64,000 bases of DNA from Arthrobacter sp. CDRTa11 (GCF_026427775.1 NZ_CP044532.1:682001-746000), one strand, 5' to 3'. Numbered from the stretch's first letter, positions 8,248 through 17,401 are shown. The notes: generated by a model not told the origin, from the letters alone. Made by a program: numbers and translations.

Positions 8248-9747
8248 ATGGTGCGCGAGCTATCCCATTACGTAGGCGGCCAGCGGGTGAGCGGGACATC
8301 CGGCCGCTACGGGGACGTTTTCGATCCCTGCACGGGCGAGGTCCAGGCGCGGTTGCCGCTGGCCAGCCGCGCGGAAGTCCAGAATGTGGTTGCCGCCGCG
8401 GAGAAGGCCCAACCGGAGTGGGCGGCCATGAACCCGCAGCGCCGGGGCCGCATCCTGCTCGCGTTTGTTGAGCTGGTGAACAGGAACCTGGATGAGCTCG
8501 CCACCCTCCTGTCCTCCGAACACGGCAAAACACTTGCGGACGCCAAAGGCGACATCCAGCGAGGCATTGAGGTGGTGGAGTTCGCGGCAGGCGCTCCGCA
8601 CCTGCTCAAGGGCGAGTTTTCCACCGACGCCGGTGCGGGCATCGATGTCCACTCCCTGCGCCAGCCCCTGGGCGTCGTCGCCGGCATCACTCCCTTCAAC
8701 TTCCCGGCCATGATCCCGCTCTGGAAGTCCGGACCGGCCCTCGCGGCAGGCAACGCCTTTATCCTCAAACCCTCTGAACGGGATCCGTCCGTGCCGCTGC
8801 GCCTTGCCGAGCTCTACTCGGAGGCAGGGGTGCCCGACGGTGTGTTCAACGTGGTCAACGGGGACAAGGAGGCCGTGGACGCCCTGCTGGAGGATCCCCG
8901 GGTGAAGGCGATAGGGTTTGTGGGCTCCACCCCCATCGCTCAGTACATTTATGCCACCGCAGCCGCCCATGGCAAGCGCGCGCAGTGTTTCGGCGGCGCC
9001 AAGAACCACATGGTGATCATGCCTGACGCCGACCTGGAAATGGCCGCCGATGCCCTGATCGGCGCGGGCTACGGCTCGGCGGGGGAGCGCTGCATGGCAG
9101 TCTCCGTGGCGGTGCCGGTGGGCGAGGAAACCGCCAACAGGCTGGTGGCGAAGCTCCAGGAACGGGTCAAGGGGCTCAAGGTGGGACCCAGCCTGGAAAA
9201 GGACTCGGACTTCGGCCCGGTGGTGACAGCGGCCGCCAAAGAGAGGATTGAGGGCTACATCCAGGCCGGCCTGGACGAAGGGGCCACACTGCTTGCCGAC
9301 GGACGGGGCCTTGCCGTTGAGGGACACGAAGGAGGCTTCTGGGTTGGTCCCACCCTCTTTGACCACGTCACCCGCGACATGAAGATCTACCGGGAGGAGA
9401 TCTTCGGACCCGTCCTGAGCGTGCTCCGGGCCGCCGATTACGACGAGGCCCTCAGGCTCTGCAGCGAACATGAATACGGCAACGGGGTGGCCATCTTCAC
9501 GCGCGACGGCGACGCCGCCAGGGACTTCGCCAGCCGGGTGGAAGTGGGCATGGTGGGCATCAACGTCCCCATCCCTGTCCCCATCGCGTACTACACCTTC
9601 GGCGGCTGGAAAGCGTCCGGATTCGGCGACCTCAACCAGCACGGCGCGGACGCCTTCCGCTTCTACACCAAGACCAAGACCGTCACCACGCGCTGGCCTT
9701 CCGGAATCCGACAGGGCGCCAGCTTTGTGATGCCGGAAGGAAGCTGA
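8248..9747 (+). CDS. mmsA: CoA-acylating methylmalonate-semialdehyde dehydrogenase
   Basis: Oxidises methylmalonate semialdehyde (from valine) or malonate semialdehyde to propionyl-CoA or acetyl-CoA with NAD and CoA, releasing CO2. The 499-residue length and order of motifs fit the aldehyde dehydrogenase superfamily: GVVAGITPFNFPAMIPLW (cofactor region), GFVGSTPIAQYIY and the catalytic GERCMA with Cys282. The MmsA-type ending includes VPIPVPIAYYTFGGWK and SGFGDLNQHG. AAGGAG lies 11 bases before the ATG. It heads a four-gene operon with overlapping stops and starts that covers 3-hydroxyisobutyryl-CoA to propionyl-CoA. Confidence 0.95.
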   Translation: MVRELSHYVGGQRVSGTSGRYGDVFDPCTGEVQARLPLASRAEVQNVVAAAEKAQPEWAAMNPQRRGRILLAFVELVNRNLDELATLLSSEHGKTLADAKGDIQRGIEVVEFAAGAPHLLKGEFSTDAGAGIDVHSLRQPLGVVAGITPFNFPAMIPLWKSGPALAAGNAFILKPSERDPSVPLRLAELYSEAGVPDGVFNVVNGDKEAVDALLEDPRVKAIGFVGSTPIAQYIYATAAAHGKRAQCFGGAKNHMVIMPDADLEMAADALIGAGYGSAGERCMAVSVAVPVGEETANRLVAKLQERVKGLKVGPSLEKDSDFGPVVTAAAKERIEGYIQAGLDEGATLLADGRGLAVEGHEGGFWVGPTLFDHVTRDMKIYREEIFGPVLSVLRAADYDEALRLCSEHEYGNGVAIFTRDGDAARDFASRVEVGMVGINVPIPVPIAYYTFGGWKASGFGDLNQHGADAFRFYTKTKTVTTRWPSGIRQGASFVMPEGS

Positions 9748-10856
9748 TGCCGGACAGCCGCAACGAAGTTGCGGAAACAGAACCCGGCGCAGAATCCGTG
9801 ACGTCAAACAGCCCGGAAGTGATCTTCGAGCGGCGCGGCCATCTGGGTGTCATCACCCTCAACCGGCCAAAGGCCGTTAATGCCCTGACCGCAGGCATGG
9901 TGGAAGCCATGCTTGTGCAGCTGTCCGCCTGGACAGAGGACGACGGCGTGGCCACCGTTTTGGTGCAGGGCGCCGGTGAGCGGGGGCTGTGCGCCGGCGG
10001 CGACATTGTGGCGATTTACCACGATCTGCTGGCTGGCGGAACGCAGACAGCGGACTTCTGGCAGACGGAGTACAGGCTGAACTCGCTGATCTCCCGGTAC
10101 CCCAAACCGTATGTGGCCCTGATGGACGGACTGGTCCTGGGCGGGGGCGTTGGCATCTCGGCCCACGGTTCAGTCCGGCTGGTCACGGAGCGGACCCGGA
10201 TGGGCATGCCGGAGACCACCATTGGTTTTGTGCCCGACGTCGGCGGGACCCTGCTGCTTTCCAGGTCGCCGGGGGAGGGGGGCACCCACGCCGCCCTGAC
10301 CGGGGCGCATTTGAGCGCGGCGGATGCCCTGTTCCTGGGCCTTGCGGACGGCTACGTCCCGTCCGAAAGCCTTGACGACCTGGCGGTGGCGCTGGAGCAC
10401 GAAAGTCCGGAGGACGCCGTCGGGCGCTTCCTTACAGCCGCGCCGGCGTCCGGGCTGGAAGCCCAGCGGGACTGGATTGACGAGTGCTACGCCTCCTCCG
10501 ACGCCGAAGAAATCCTCCGCAGGCTGACAGCGGCCGGGGGAGAGGCCGCGGAGGCCGCGCGTACCATCGAGGCGAAGTCGCCCACTGCCGTGAAGGTGGC
10601 TTTGGAATCCCTGCGCCGGGTCAAAGGCCTGACGCTGGATCAGGCACTGGCCCAGGAATACCGGGTGGGGCTCAGGTTCCTTGCCGCTCCGGACTTCCGC
10701 GAGGGCATCCGGGCGCAGGTGGTGGACAAGGACCGCACACCGCACTGGAAGCCGGCCACCCTGCACGACGTACGGCCGGAAGACGTGGAACTGTTTTTTG
10801 TGCCGCTGGGTGACAGAGAGCTGAACCTTCACATCAAGGAGACGGACCATGCCTGA
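9747..10856 (+). CDS. 3-hydroxyisobutyryl-CoA hydrolase (enoyl-CoA hydratase family)
   Basis: Predicted to release 3-hydroxyisobutyrate from its CoA ester in valine breakdown. The 369-residue protein belongs to the crotonase superfamily, with the oxyanion-hole signatures GLCAGGDIVAIYHD and LVLGGGVGISAHGSVR. The MPETTIGFVPDVGG motif and the long C-terminal extension (AQEYRVGLRF through RAQVVDKDR) distinguish the hydrolase from ordinary hydratases. Its ATG overlaps the mmsA stop (TGATG). About 25 residues precede the conserved core, so a later start is possible but lacks this coupling. Confidence 0.92.
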   Translation: MPDSRNEVAETEPGAESVTSNSPEVIFERRGHLGVITLNRPKAVNALTAGMVEAMLVQLSAWTEDDGVATVLVQGAGERGLCAGGDIVAIYHDLLAGGTQTADFWQTEYRLNSLISRYPKPYVALMDGLVLGGGVGISAHGSVRLVTERTRMGMPETTIGFVPDVGGTLLLSRSPGEGGTHAALTGAHLSAADALFLGLADGYVPSESLDDLAVALEHESPEDAVGRFLTAAPASGLEAQRDWIDECYASSDAEEILRRLTAAGGEAAEAARTIEAKSPTAVKVALESLRRVKGLTLDQALAQEYRVGLRFLAAPDFREGIRAQVVDKDRTPHWKPATLHDVRPEDVELFFVPLGDRELNLHIKETDHA

Positions 10857-11778
10857 TAACAGCACCATCGCCTTCCTGGGCCTGGGCCACATGGGCGGGC
10901 CCATGGCCGTCAACCTGGTCAGGGCCGGATTTCCGGTGGCCGGCTTCGACGTGGTGCCCGCCGCCCTGGAGGCCGCCAAGGATCAGGGCGTACCCACCGC
11001 ACCCAGCGCTGCCGACGCCGTGTCCGGGGCGGGTGTGGTACTGACCATGTTCCCCAGCGGCCAGCATGTGCTGGACGCCTACCGCGGAGCCGACGGACAG
11101 CCCGGACTGCTGGCTACCGCCGCCCCCGGAACCATGTTCCTGGACTGCTCCACTATTAATGTGGACGAGGCCCGGGAGGCTTCCACTCTCGCCATCGACG
11201 CCGGCCACCGTGCTGTGGACGCTCCCGTTTCCGGCGGTGTGGTGGGTGCCGAGGCGGGCACCCTCACCTTCATGGTGGGTGGCGGGCCTGAGGACTTCGA
11301 GGCCGTCCGCCCCCTGCTGGAAGTCATGGGCAAACGTGTGGTGCACTGCGGTGGCCATGGCGCCGGCCAGGCAGCCAAGATCTGCAACAACCTGATCTTG
11401 GGGGTCTCCATGATCGCCGTGAGCGAGGCGTTCGTCCTCGGCGAGAAACTGGGTCTGAGCCACCAGGCACTGTTCGACGTCGCCTCCGCGGCGTCAGGCC
11501 AGTGCTGGGCCCTGACCACCAACTGTCCCGTTCCCGGTCCCGTCCCCACCAGCCCCGCCAACCGTGACTACCAGCCGGGGTTTGCCGGCGCGCTGATGGC
11601 CAAGGACCTCAGGCTGGCAGTCAATGCGCTCAACAGCACCGGGGTGGCGGCCCGGCTGGGGCCACTGGCGTCCGAAATCTACGATACGTTTGCCGCGGAA
11701 GGCGGTGCGGCCCGGGACTTCTCCGGCATCATCACCGATATCCGCGACAAGTCGCAGGAGGACGGGAGCCAGGCATGA
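10849..11778 (+). CDS. mmsB: 3-hydroxyisobutyrate dehydrogenase
   Basis: NAD-dependent oxidation of 3-hydroxyisobutyrate to methylmalonate semialdehyde, the substrate of the mmsA product. The 309-residue protein has the Rossmann motif [13 protein letters not shown] near the N-terminus, the [16 protein letters not shown] substrate loop and the catalytic Lys177 in [12 protein letters not shown]. The ATG lies 8 bases inside the end of the preceding gene. The following gene starts with a 4-base overlap, so all four genes form one transcript. Confidence 0.94.
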   Translation: MPDNSTIAFLGLGHMGGPMAVNLVRAGFPVAGFDVVPAALEAAKDQGVPTAPSAADAVSGAGVVLTMFPSGQHVLDAYRGADGQPGLLATAAPGTMFLDCSTINVDEAREASTLAIDAGHRAVDAPVSGGVVGAEAGTLTFMVGGGPEDFEAVRPLLEVMGKRVVHCGGHGAGQAAKICNNLILGVSMIAVSEAFVLGEKLGLSHQALFDVASAASGQCWALTTNCPVPGPVPTSPANRDYQPGFAGALMAKDLRLAVNALNSTGVAARLGPLASEIYDTFAAEGGAARDFSGIITDIRDKSQEDGSQA

Positions 11779-12551
11779 CCGAATACGCGAACATCCTTGT
11801 GGAACGGCGTGGCAGGGTGGGCCTGGTGACCCTTAACCGGCCCGAGGCATTGAACGCCCTCAACAGGGCCACCATGGAGGAACTGGTGTCCGCCGTCGGG
11901 GGCATGGACGCTGATCCCGGCATCGGGGCAGTGGTGATCACCGGTTCCGGCAAGGCGTTCGCTGCCGGGGCGGACATCAAGGAGATGGCCTCCCAGACGT
12001 ACATGGAGATGTACGCCGCCGACTGGTTCCGCGGCTGGGAGGACTTTACCCGGCTGCGCATTCCCACTATTGCTGCCGTCTCTGGCTTCGCACTGGGCGG
12101 CGGGTGTGAGCTCGCCATGATGTGCGATCTGATCTTCGCCGGCGACAACGCGAAGTTCGGCCAGCCGGAGATAAACCTTGGCGTGCTGCCCGGGATGGGC
12201 GGATCGCAGCGGCTCACCCGTGCCGTAGGAAAGGCCAAGGCCATGGATTTGATCCTCACCGGCAGGTTCATCGGTGCCGAGGAAGCTGAGCGTTCCGGCC
12301 TGGTCTCGCGGGTGGTGCCCGCCGAGGATGTGGTGGACGAAGCGCTCAAGGCCGCCGAGGTCATAGCCTCCAAGTCAAAGCCGGTAGCCATGGCGGCAAA
12401 GGAAGCCGTGAATACCGCCTTCGAAACCGGGCTCGCGCAAGGGGTCCTGTTCGAGCGCCGGATCTTCCACTCACTCTTCGCCACACAGGACCAAAAGGAA
12501 GGAATGGCAGCCTTCACCGAAAAGCGGCAGCCCGAGTTCAAGCACCGCTGA
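11775..12551 (+). CDS. Enoyl-CoA hydratase
   Basis: Hydrates 2-enoyl-CoA; in this operon the probable substrate is methacrylyl-CoA of valine degradation, giving 3-hydroxyisobutyryl-CoA. The 258-residue crotonase-fold protein shows [26 protein letters not shown] with the first catalytic Glu, and [18 protein letters not shown] with the second. It starts with an ATGA overlap with mmsB. Its last 14 bases overlap the convergent flavoprotein gene. General beta-oxidation activity is an alternative. Confidence 0.93.
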   Translation: MTEYANILVERRGRVGLVTLNRPEALNALNRATMEELVSAVGGMDADPGIGAVVITGSGKAFAAGADIKEMASQTYMEMYAADWFRGWEDFTRLRIPTIAAVSGFALGGGCELAMMCDLIFAGDNAKFGQPEINLGVLPGMGGSQRLTRAVGKAKAMDLILTGRFIGAEEAERSGLVSRVVPAEDVVDEALKAAEVIASKSKPVAMAAKEAVNTAFETGLAQGVLFERRIFHSLFATQDQKEGMAAFTEKRQPEFKHR

Positions 12552-13515
12552 GGGCGAGCGATTCCCGGTAGTCGCTGACGTCCCGGCGGAGTTCCTCCGC
12601 CATCAGATCGTTGTTGATCGCGACGGCGGTCCAGGCCGCCGCTGCCGCCGATGCCAGCACCTGTGCTTTGATGTCCGTTACGTTGCCGGCCGCCCACACA
12701 CCCGGGACGGCTGTCGCTCCGTCGGCGTCAGTCTCCAGGTAATCTCCCACGCCCATCGGATGGGGTGAGGGCGCAAGGCCAAGCCCGGCAAAGGCCTCCA
12801 GCCGGGCCCGGACCTGCGGCCCCACCACTACTGCGTCCACCGCCACCTCCGGGCCGCCGGCAAGGGCAACCCCGCGGAGGGAGTCCTGTTCGACGCGAAG
12901 CGCCTCCACGGTTCCCTCCACCACGTTGATGCCCCTCGCGGCCAGCTGCTCCAGCTCCACGTCCGTGGGGTTGGTCCTGTTGTTGAGGAACAGGGTGATG
13001 TTGCTGCTCCACTGCCGGAACAGCAGGGCCTGGTGAGTGGACCAGGGCCCGTTGCCCAGAATTCCTATCGCCTGGTCCTGCACTTCCCAGCCGTGGCAGA
13101 ACGGGCAGTGAAGCACGTCCTTCCCCCAGCGCCCGCGGATTCCTGGGATGTCCGGCAGCTCGTCCGTCAGGCCGGTGGTGACCAGGAGGCGGCGGCCGCG
13201 GACCGTGCGCCCGTCCTTGAGAGAGGCTGTGAAGCCTGACTCACGGCTGCCTTCTGCACTGGACACCTCGCCGTCGACGATGTCCGCGCCGTAGTGCTCC
13301 GCCTCCGCGCGGCCGATCCTGAGAAGTTCCGCAGGGCTGATGCCATCCCGGCTGAGGAATCCGTGGACCCCGTCGGCAGGGGCGTTCCGGGGACTCCCGG
13401 CGTCGATCACCACTACCGACCGCCGGGAGCGTCCCAGCATCTGGGCGGCACTCAGGCCGGCGGCACCGCCGCCGATGATCATTACGTCGTATGGTTGTTC
13501 AGCATTTTCGGTCAT
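12538..13515 (-). CDS. Thioredoxin-reductase-like FAD/NAD(P) oxidoreductase
   Basis: A 325-residue flavoprotein. The start [17 protein letters not shown] places the FAD-binding [10 protein letters not shown] motif at the N-terminus. The redox-active CxxC lies in [12 protein letters not shown], a second dinucleotide motif in [14 protein letters not shown], and the FAD-closing segment in [11 protein letters not shown] start four codons upstream (13527) is possible; neither has a strong ribosome site. It is divergent from an XRE-cupin regulator 66 bp away, which may regulate it. The substrate may be thioredoxin or a small disulfide. Confidence 0.9.
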   Translation of the reverse strand: MTENAEQPYDVMIIGGGAAGLSAAQMLGRSRRSVVVIDAGSPRNAPADGVHGFLSRDGISPAELLRIGRAEAEHYGADIVDGEVSSAEGSRESGFTASLKDGRTVRGRRLLVTTGLTDELPDIPGIRGRWGKDVLHCPFCHGWEVQDQAIGILGNGPWSTHQALLFRQWSSNITLFLNNRTNPTDVELEQLAARGINVVEGTVEALRVEQDSLRGVALAGGPEVAVDAVVVGPQVRARLEAFAGLGLAPSPHPMGVGDYLETDADGATAVPGVWAAGNVTDIKAQVLASAAAAAWTAVAINNDLMAEELRRDVSDYRESLALSGA

Positions 13516-13581
13516 GTCTTTTATCATCTTGCTGGTCTGCTTTCTTGGCAAAGATCCTTGCTGGAATGGCAAAATGATCGG

Positions 13582-14175
13582 ATGGAAGAACAGTTGGACG
13601 ATGTCCTGGCCGCCGTGGGCCCGCGTCTGCGCGCGCTGCGGATGAGCAGGAACACCACGTTGTCGGCACTGGCCGAAGCCACCGGCATTTCGGTGAGCAC
13701 CCTGTCGCGGCTGGAATCCGGGCTGCGGCGTCCGAACCTTGAGTTGTTGCTGCCGCTGGCGAAGGCGCACCAGGTCCCGCTGGATGAACTCGTGGGTGCC
13801 CCGGACACGGGGGATCCGCGCGTTCACCTGCGGCCCATCGTCCGCAACCGCATGACGATTATTCCGCTGACGCGGCGGCCGGGCGGTATCCAGGCGTACA
13901 AGCACATCCTGCCCGCAGGCAGGCTGGAGGAACCGAATCCGCAGGTCCATGAAGGCTATGAATGGCTTTATGTGCTCAACGGCAAGCTGCGGATGGTGTT
14001 GGGTGCGCAGGACCTCGTCCTGGGCGCGGGAGAGGCCGCAGAATTTGATACCCGGATCCCTCATTGGTTCGGCAGGGCGGACGGGAAGGCTGTGGAGTTC
14101 CTCAGTCTCTTTGGACGCCAGGGCGAACGGATGCATGTGCGGGCCAAACCGGGGCAGCCAGCCGCGGACTCCTAG
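13582..14175 (+). CDS. XRE-family regulator with cupin domain
   Basis: A 197-residue transcription factor. Residues 10-65 form an XRE helix-turn-helix (LSALAEATGISVSTLSRLESG). Residues 100-185 form a cupin sensor with NPQVHEGYEWLYVLNGKLRM, GEAAEFDTRIPHWF and a final EFLSLFGRQGE. The chosen ATG begins MEEQLDDVLAAVGPRLRALR, where homology should start; the open frame continues upstream into the divergent gene without family character. It probably controls itself and the flavoprotein gene, as is common for this class. Confidence 0.88.
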   Translation: MEEQLDDVLAAVGPRLRALRMSRNTTLSALAEATGISVSTLSRLESGLRRPNLELLLPLAKAHQVPLDELVGAPDTGDPRVHLRPIVRNRMTIIPLTRRPGGIQAYKHILPAGRLEEPNPQVHEGYEWLYVLNGKLRMVLGAQDLVLGAGEAAEFDTRIPHWFGRADGKAVEFLSLFGRQGERMHVRAKPGQPAADS

Positions 14176-14247
14176 CTTTTATGCAGGTTCCTCAGGTAGA
14201 CACGGGACTGGACGCAAAACGGCTTTGGGAGCGGAACGGGGGAAGTT

Positions 14248-14904
14248 ATGTGGGGAGCATCCGTGGCTGCAGCCGGCGCGGCGGACAACCTGGACGGCCT
14301 GGTAGGGGTTGCTGCGCGGGGCATCGATAACCTCGGTGAATGGGGAGTGGGCCTCTTTACCCTTGCCGAGACTGTCCTGCCGCCAATCCCCAGCGAGGTG
14401 ATTCTTCCCCTGGCGGGCTTCCTCGCCAAACAGGGGGACCTGAACGTTGCCCTGATTTTCATCACCAGCACCCTGGGCGCTTATCTTGGCGCTCTCCTCC
14501 TGTACTGGGTGGGGTCGAAACTGGGCCTTGAGCGGTCCATCCGTACTCTGTCCAGGCTTCCGCTGATGGACCGGGAGGACTTCGAAAAGGCTGCGGACTG
14601 GTTCCGGCGGCACGGCAGATCTTCGATTTTTTTCGGCAGGCTGCTTCCCGGCGTGCGGAGCCTGATCTCCCTGCCGGCCGGTGCCTCCAACATGCACCTG
14701 GCCACCTTCAGCCTCTACACGCTCGCCGGAAGCGGGCTCTGGAACGGTGCACTCATCGGCCTGGGTTACCTGCTGGGGTCCCAGTACCGGCTCATCGAAC
14801 AGTATTCCCGGTTCCTGAACTACGCCGTCTATGGTGCGCTGGCGGTCCTGGTGGTTTGGCTCGTTGTGAGAGGGGTCCGCCGCAGCCGGGCCCGCCAGCG
14901 CTAG
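14248..14904 (+). CDS. DedA-family membrane protein
   Basis: A 218-residue integral membrane protein of the DedA (VTT/SNARE-associated) family, implicated in undecaprenyl-phosphate or lipid recycling. It shows the family motifs ETVLPPIPSEVILPLAGF and GRLLPGVRSLISLPAGAS with the conserved arginines and prolines, four to five hydrophobic spans and a basic C-terminal tail (RGVRRSRARQR). GGAACGGGGGAAG precedes the ATG. It follows the XRE-cupin gene by 72 bases; no functional link is evident. Confidence 0.93.
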   Translation: MWGASVAAAGAADNLDGLVGVAARGIDNLGEWGVGLFTLAETVLPPIPSEVILPLAGFLAKQGDLNVALIFITSTLGAYLGALLLYWVGSKLGLERSIRTLSRLPLMDREDFEKAADWFRRHGRSSIFFGRLLPGVRSLISLPAGASNMHLATFSLYTLAGSGLWNGALIGLGYLLGSQYRLIEQYSRFLNYAVYGALAVLVVWLVVRGVRRSRARQR

Positions 14905-14942
14905 GCCCGATTCAGCTTTCTCCCAGGATTTCCCGCGACGCC

Positions 14943-15449
14943 TCAGCCGATGAAGTCGCCGCTCTTCCGGCGGAAACCGGCGAGGATCCGGATCAGGTGG
15001 TCAATGTCTTCGGGGGCGAATCCGGACTGGCCAAAGACCTCTGCGTTCAGTACCGCCGTCGCGCTTTTTGCCAGGGTACGGCCTTGGGCGGTGAGTTCAA
15101 TCAGGGTGGTGCGGCCATCGGTGGGGTGCGGTGAGCGGGTCACCAGGCCCACGCTTTGAAGGCGGTCGACGGCGTTGGTCACCGACGTCGGATGGACCTG
15201 GAGAAGGGCGCTTGCCTTGTTCATGGGCAGCGCGCCGGTCCGGGTGAAGCTGAGCAGGGCCAGGAGTTCGTACCTGGCAAACGTCAGGCCGAAGGGCTTG
15301 AGGCAGGCCTCGATCCTGGCCATGAGGATTTGCTGGGTGCGCATGATTGCGGTGATGGCGGCCATGGGGGCGGCAACGTCAGCCCAGCCGTGCTCCTCCC
15401 AGTTGTGCTGGGCGTCGGAGATGGGGTCGCGCGGAAGTGGGGAACCCAC
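14943..15449 (-). CDS. MarR-family transcriptional regulator
   Basis: A 168-residue winged-helix regulator. The chosen GTG at 15449 has GAAGGG seven bases upstream; a TTG at 15494 would add 15 residues of no family character. The DNA-binding domain contains GLTFARYELLALLSFTRTG, the recognition segment VHPTSVTNAVDRLQSVGLV and the wing SPHPTDGRTTLIELTAQG. Its promoter region holds the long inverted repeat at 15491-15554. The next gene upstream, divergent, encodes an acyl-CoA dehydrogenase that it may regulate. Confidence 0.9.
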   Translation of the reverse strand: MGSPLPRDPISDAQHNWEEHGWADVAAPMAAITAIMRTQQILMARIEACLKPFGLTFARYELLALLSFTRTGALPMNKASALLQVHPTSVTNAVDRLQSVGLVTRSPHPTDGRTTLIELTAQGRTLAKSATAVLNAEVFGQSGFAPEDIDHLIRILAGFRRKSGDFIG

Positions 15450-15490
15450 GGTCAGCCCTTCAGCCCCGGCCGGCCCATGTTGTGCGGGGC

Positions 15491-15554
15491 CCAACTAAGT
15501 AGCGCTAACTGTCGTTTTGAGGGCTCAGAACGACAGTTAGCGCTACCCAGTTGG
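15491..15554. repeat. Long inverted repeat between marR and acyl-CoA dehydrogenase
   Basis: TAGCGCTAACTGTCGTT (15500-15516) pairs perfectly with its reverse complement at 15529-15545 across a 12-base loop. After 3 unpaired bases on each side, CCAACT/AGTTGG extend the stem. The 64-bp dyad could be a dispersed REP-like repeat or a bidirectional terminator-like hairpin; there is no T-tract. Confidence 0.75.
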
Positions 15555-15630
15555 GTTGCTAAGGGAAGCGTGGGGCGGTTCCCGGTTGTTCCGCCGTCTT
15601 GAATGGCTGACATGGAGCACCTTTCGCCAC

Positions 15631-15646
15631 AGTGATGCGCATCACT
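15631..15646. promoter_or_regulatory. 16-bp palindrome upstream of acyl-CoA dehydrogenase
   Basis: AGTGATGCGCATCACT is a perfect palindrome 67 bp before the GTG start at 15714. A possible -10 element, TATACT, follows at 15667-15672. This placement fits an operator overlapping a promoter. The binding protein is unknown; the adjacent MarR is a candidate. Confidence 0.5.
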
Positions 15647-15713
15647 AAATCACCAACCCTGTGCAATATACTAGGACATCCAAGGGTTCGGTAGAGCGAA
15701 GGGATCACTGCCC

Positions 15714-16922
15714 GTGCAGCCACATGGACACGAGAATGACGCTTTCCCTGGAACCGGCGGCACGCCACCCTTTCCTGATGCGGACCTGCTGTACATCGTG
15801 GACCTGCTGCCCGAGCCCGAGCGTCAGCGGTACCTTTCCGTCCGGACCTTCCTTCAGTCCTCAGTGCGGCAGGCATCGATTGACTACTGGAACCGTGAAG
15901 AGTTCCCGTTCGGGCTGCTCGCAGAGATGGGCAAGCACGGGCTTGGCGGCCTGCAGACAGACGGCAGCTCCAAACTTTTCAAGGGTCTGATGTACGTGGA
16001 GGTGGCGCGGGCCGACGTATCCCTCTCCGCTCTGGTGGGGATCCACAACGAACTCATTGTGGGCATGATCAACGAACTCGGCTCCGAGGAGCAGCGGCAG
16101 CGGTGGCTGCCGGGACTGACCTCTTTCACCCAGCTGGGAGCCTTCGCCCTGACGGAACCGGACCATGGATCAGACATTGCGGGCGGCCTCGAAACGTCTG
16201 CCCGGCTGGAGGGCGGCGAATGGGTGATCAACGGCGCCAAGCGCTGGATCGGCGCCGGAACCATTGCCGACTTTGCCCTGGTGTGGGCCCGTGACCAGGC
16301 CGACGGGCGCATCAAGGGCTTTATCGTGGAGACAGACCGCCCTGGTTACCGGGCCACCAAGATCTCCAACAAGATCGGACTGCGGATCATGCAGAATGCC
16401 GACATTGTGCTGGACCAAGTCCGAATTCCCGAGTCCAACATACTGCCCGGCGCTACCGACTTCTCCAAGGCCAACGATCTCCTGCGGGATTCGCGTGCGT
16501 GGGTGGGATGGCAGGCTGCCGGCATCCAGCTCGCGGCCTTCGACGTGGCCCGTTCCTACTCGCTGGCGCGCCGGCAGTTTGGCAAGGAGCTGGCCCGCTT
16601 TCAGCTGATCCAGCAGCAGTTGGCCGAAATCCTGGGCAATGCGTCCGCCTCACTTGCCCTGATGGCCCAGGTAGCCCGGATCCAGGAGGAGGGCCGGCTG
16701 GAAATGGTGCAGGCCGCCATGGCCAAATCCACCGGCACCAGGCTGGCACGGGCTTCCGTAGCGATGGGGAGATCACTCCTGGGCGGCAACGGGATCAGCA
16801 CGGACTACGAGATGGCCAAGCTCTTTTGCGACGCCGAGATCCTGTACACCTATGAGGGGAGCTACGAAATCAATTCGTTGATTGTGGGGCGCGCCGTCAC
16901 GGGTAAGTCGGCCTTCGTGTAG
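15714..16922 (+). CDS. Acyl-CoA dehydrogenase (glutaryl-CoA dehydrogenase-like)
   Basis: FAD-dependent alpha,beta-dehydrogenation of an acyl-CoA. The 402-residue protein starts at GTG 15714, preceded by GCGAAGGGA. Core motifs are AFALTEPDHGSDIAG (FAD contact), WVINGAKRWIGAGTIADFALVWA, SLARRQFGKELARFQL, and the C-terminal YTYEGSYEINSLIVGRAVTG with the catalytic Glu. The last segment resembles glutaryl-CoA dehydrogenases more than short-chain enzymes. Its nearness to the valine operon makes isobutyryl-CoA a possible substrate, but this is only inference from position. Confidence 0.92.
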   Translation: MQPHGHENDAFPGTGGTPPFPDADLLYIVDLLPEPERQRYLSVRTFLQSSVRQASIDYWNREEFPFGLLAEMGKHGLGGLQTDGSSKLFKGLMYVEVARADVSLSALVGIHNELIVGMINELGSEEQRQRWLPGLTSFTQLGAFALTEPDHGSDIAGGLETSARLEGGEWVINGAKRWIGAGTIADFALVWARDQADGRIKGFIVETDRPGYRATKISNKIGLRIMQNADIVLDQVRIPESNILPGATDFSKANDLLRDSRAWVGWQAAGIQLAAFDVARSYSLARRQFGKELARFQLIQQQLAEILGNASASLALMAQVARIQEEGRLEMVQAAMAKSTGTRLARASVAMGRSLLGGNGISTDYEMAKLFCDAEILYTYEGSYEINSLIVGRAVTGKSAFV

Positions 16923-16985
16923 CCGGCTCCCACCTGGTGATGTTCACCCGGAACCCTCGCAGCGGGGTGCCGGAAGAGGCGGGGG

Positions 16986-17174
16986 CTATTCGGTCAGATC
17001 CACGATGCTGCCGCTGGCGGCGCTTTCCCTGACTGCCACAATGCCTGCTTTTACCGCAGTAATGCTGCCCAGTTGTGGTGAAACGGCAATCACAGACCCG
17101 TCGCTGCCACGCAGGAGGAACCTGTACGGCAAGGGCCCATCATTGTCCCGAAAGACTTCGAATTTACCCGCCAT
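16986..17174 (-). CDS. YegP-like DUF1508 protein
   Basis: A 62-residue protein, MAGKFEVFRDNDGPLPYRFL at the start, matching the single DUF1508 unit (short beta-rich domain) found in YegP homologues. The function is unknown. The chosen ATG at 17174 follows a GGGAGCAAGG ribosome site; a longer frame upstream has no family similarity. It is divergent from the AfsA-like gene and shares the 227-bp spacer holding the candidate butyrolactone operators. Confidence 0.82.
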   Translation of the reverse strand: MAGKFEVFRDNDGPLPYRFLLRGSDGSVIAVSPQLGSITAVKAGIVAVRESAASGSIVDLTE

Positions 17175-17263
17175 TGGACTACCTTGCTCCCGTTTCTGTA
17201 CTGCGTGGCCACCATCCGGATGCGACCATCCAGACCGAATGCTAATACTGCTTGTCAATAATA

Positions 17264-17285
17264 ATAAACCATTCGACCGGTATGT
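17264..17285. promoter_or_regulatory. Candidate ARE (butyrolactone-receptor operator) upstream of afsA-like gene
   Basis: The right half, GACCGGTATGT, matches 10 of 11 positions of the published ArpA half-site pattern GG(T/C)CGGT(A/T)(T/C)G(T/G). The left half, ATAAACCATTC, fits the inverted pattern at 7 of 11 positions. It lies 116 bp before the afsA-like start. The assignment rests on pattern matching by eye. Confidence 0.5.
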
Positions 17286-17353
17286 TTTTCACTTTGACAG
17301 TTCCAGTCATTGAACCTGGTCAAATGGAGGCGAATTTTCCCGAGGACGTTGCC

Positions 17354-17369
17354 CCATACGCGGTATGCT
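17354..17369. promoter_or_regulatory. Second dyad at the putative afsA-like promoter
   Basis: CATACGCGGTATG (17355-17367) is an inverted repeat with 5-bp arms. It contains CGGTATG, the core of the ArpA half-site, and overlaps a possible -10 hexamer TATGCT (17364-17369) that lies 32 bp before the start codon. A receptor bound here would block transcription. Confidence 0.42.
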
Positions 17370-17401
17370 GTTGCCACTCAGGGGTTGGCGAAAGGAAAAC
17401 C

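Noticed and set aside
8260..9807. 515-codon frame on the minus strand opposite mmsA
   Set aside because: Shadow frame produced by GC-rich third positions; its translation is low-complexity and has no motif, while the plus strand is clearly mmsA.
12538..14136. Longer 532-residue version of the flavoprotein
   Set aside because: The extra N-terminal 207 residues run antisense through the XRE-cupin gene; the family start is at 13515.
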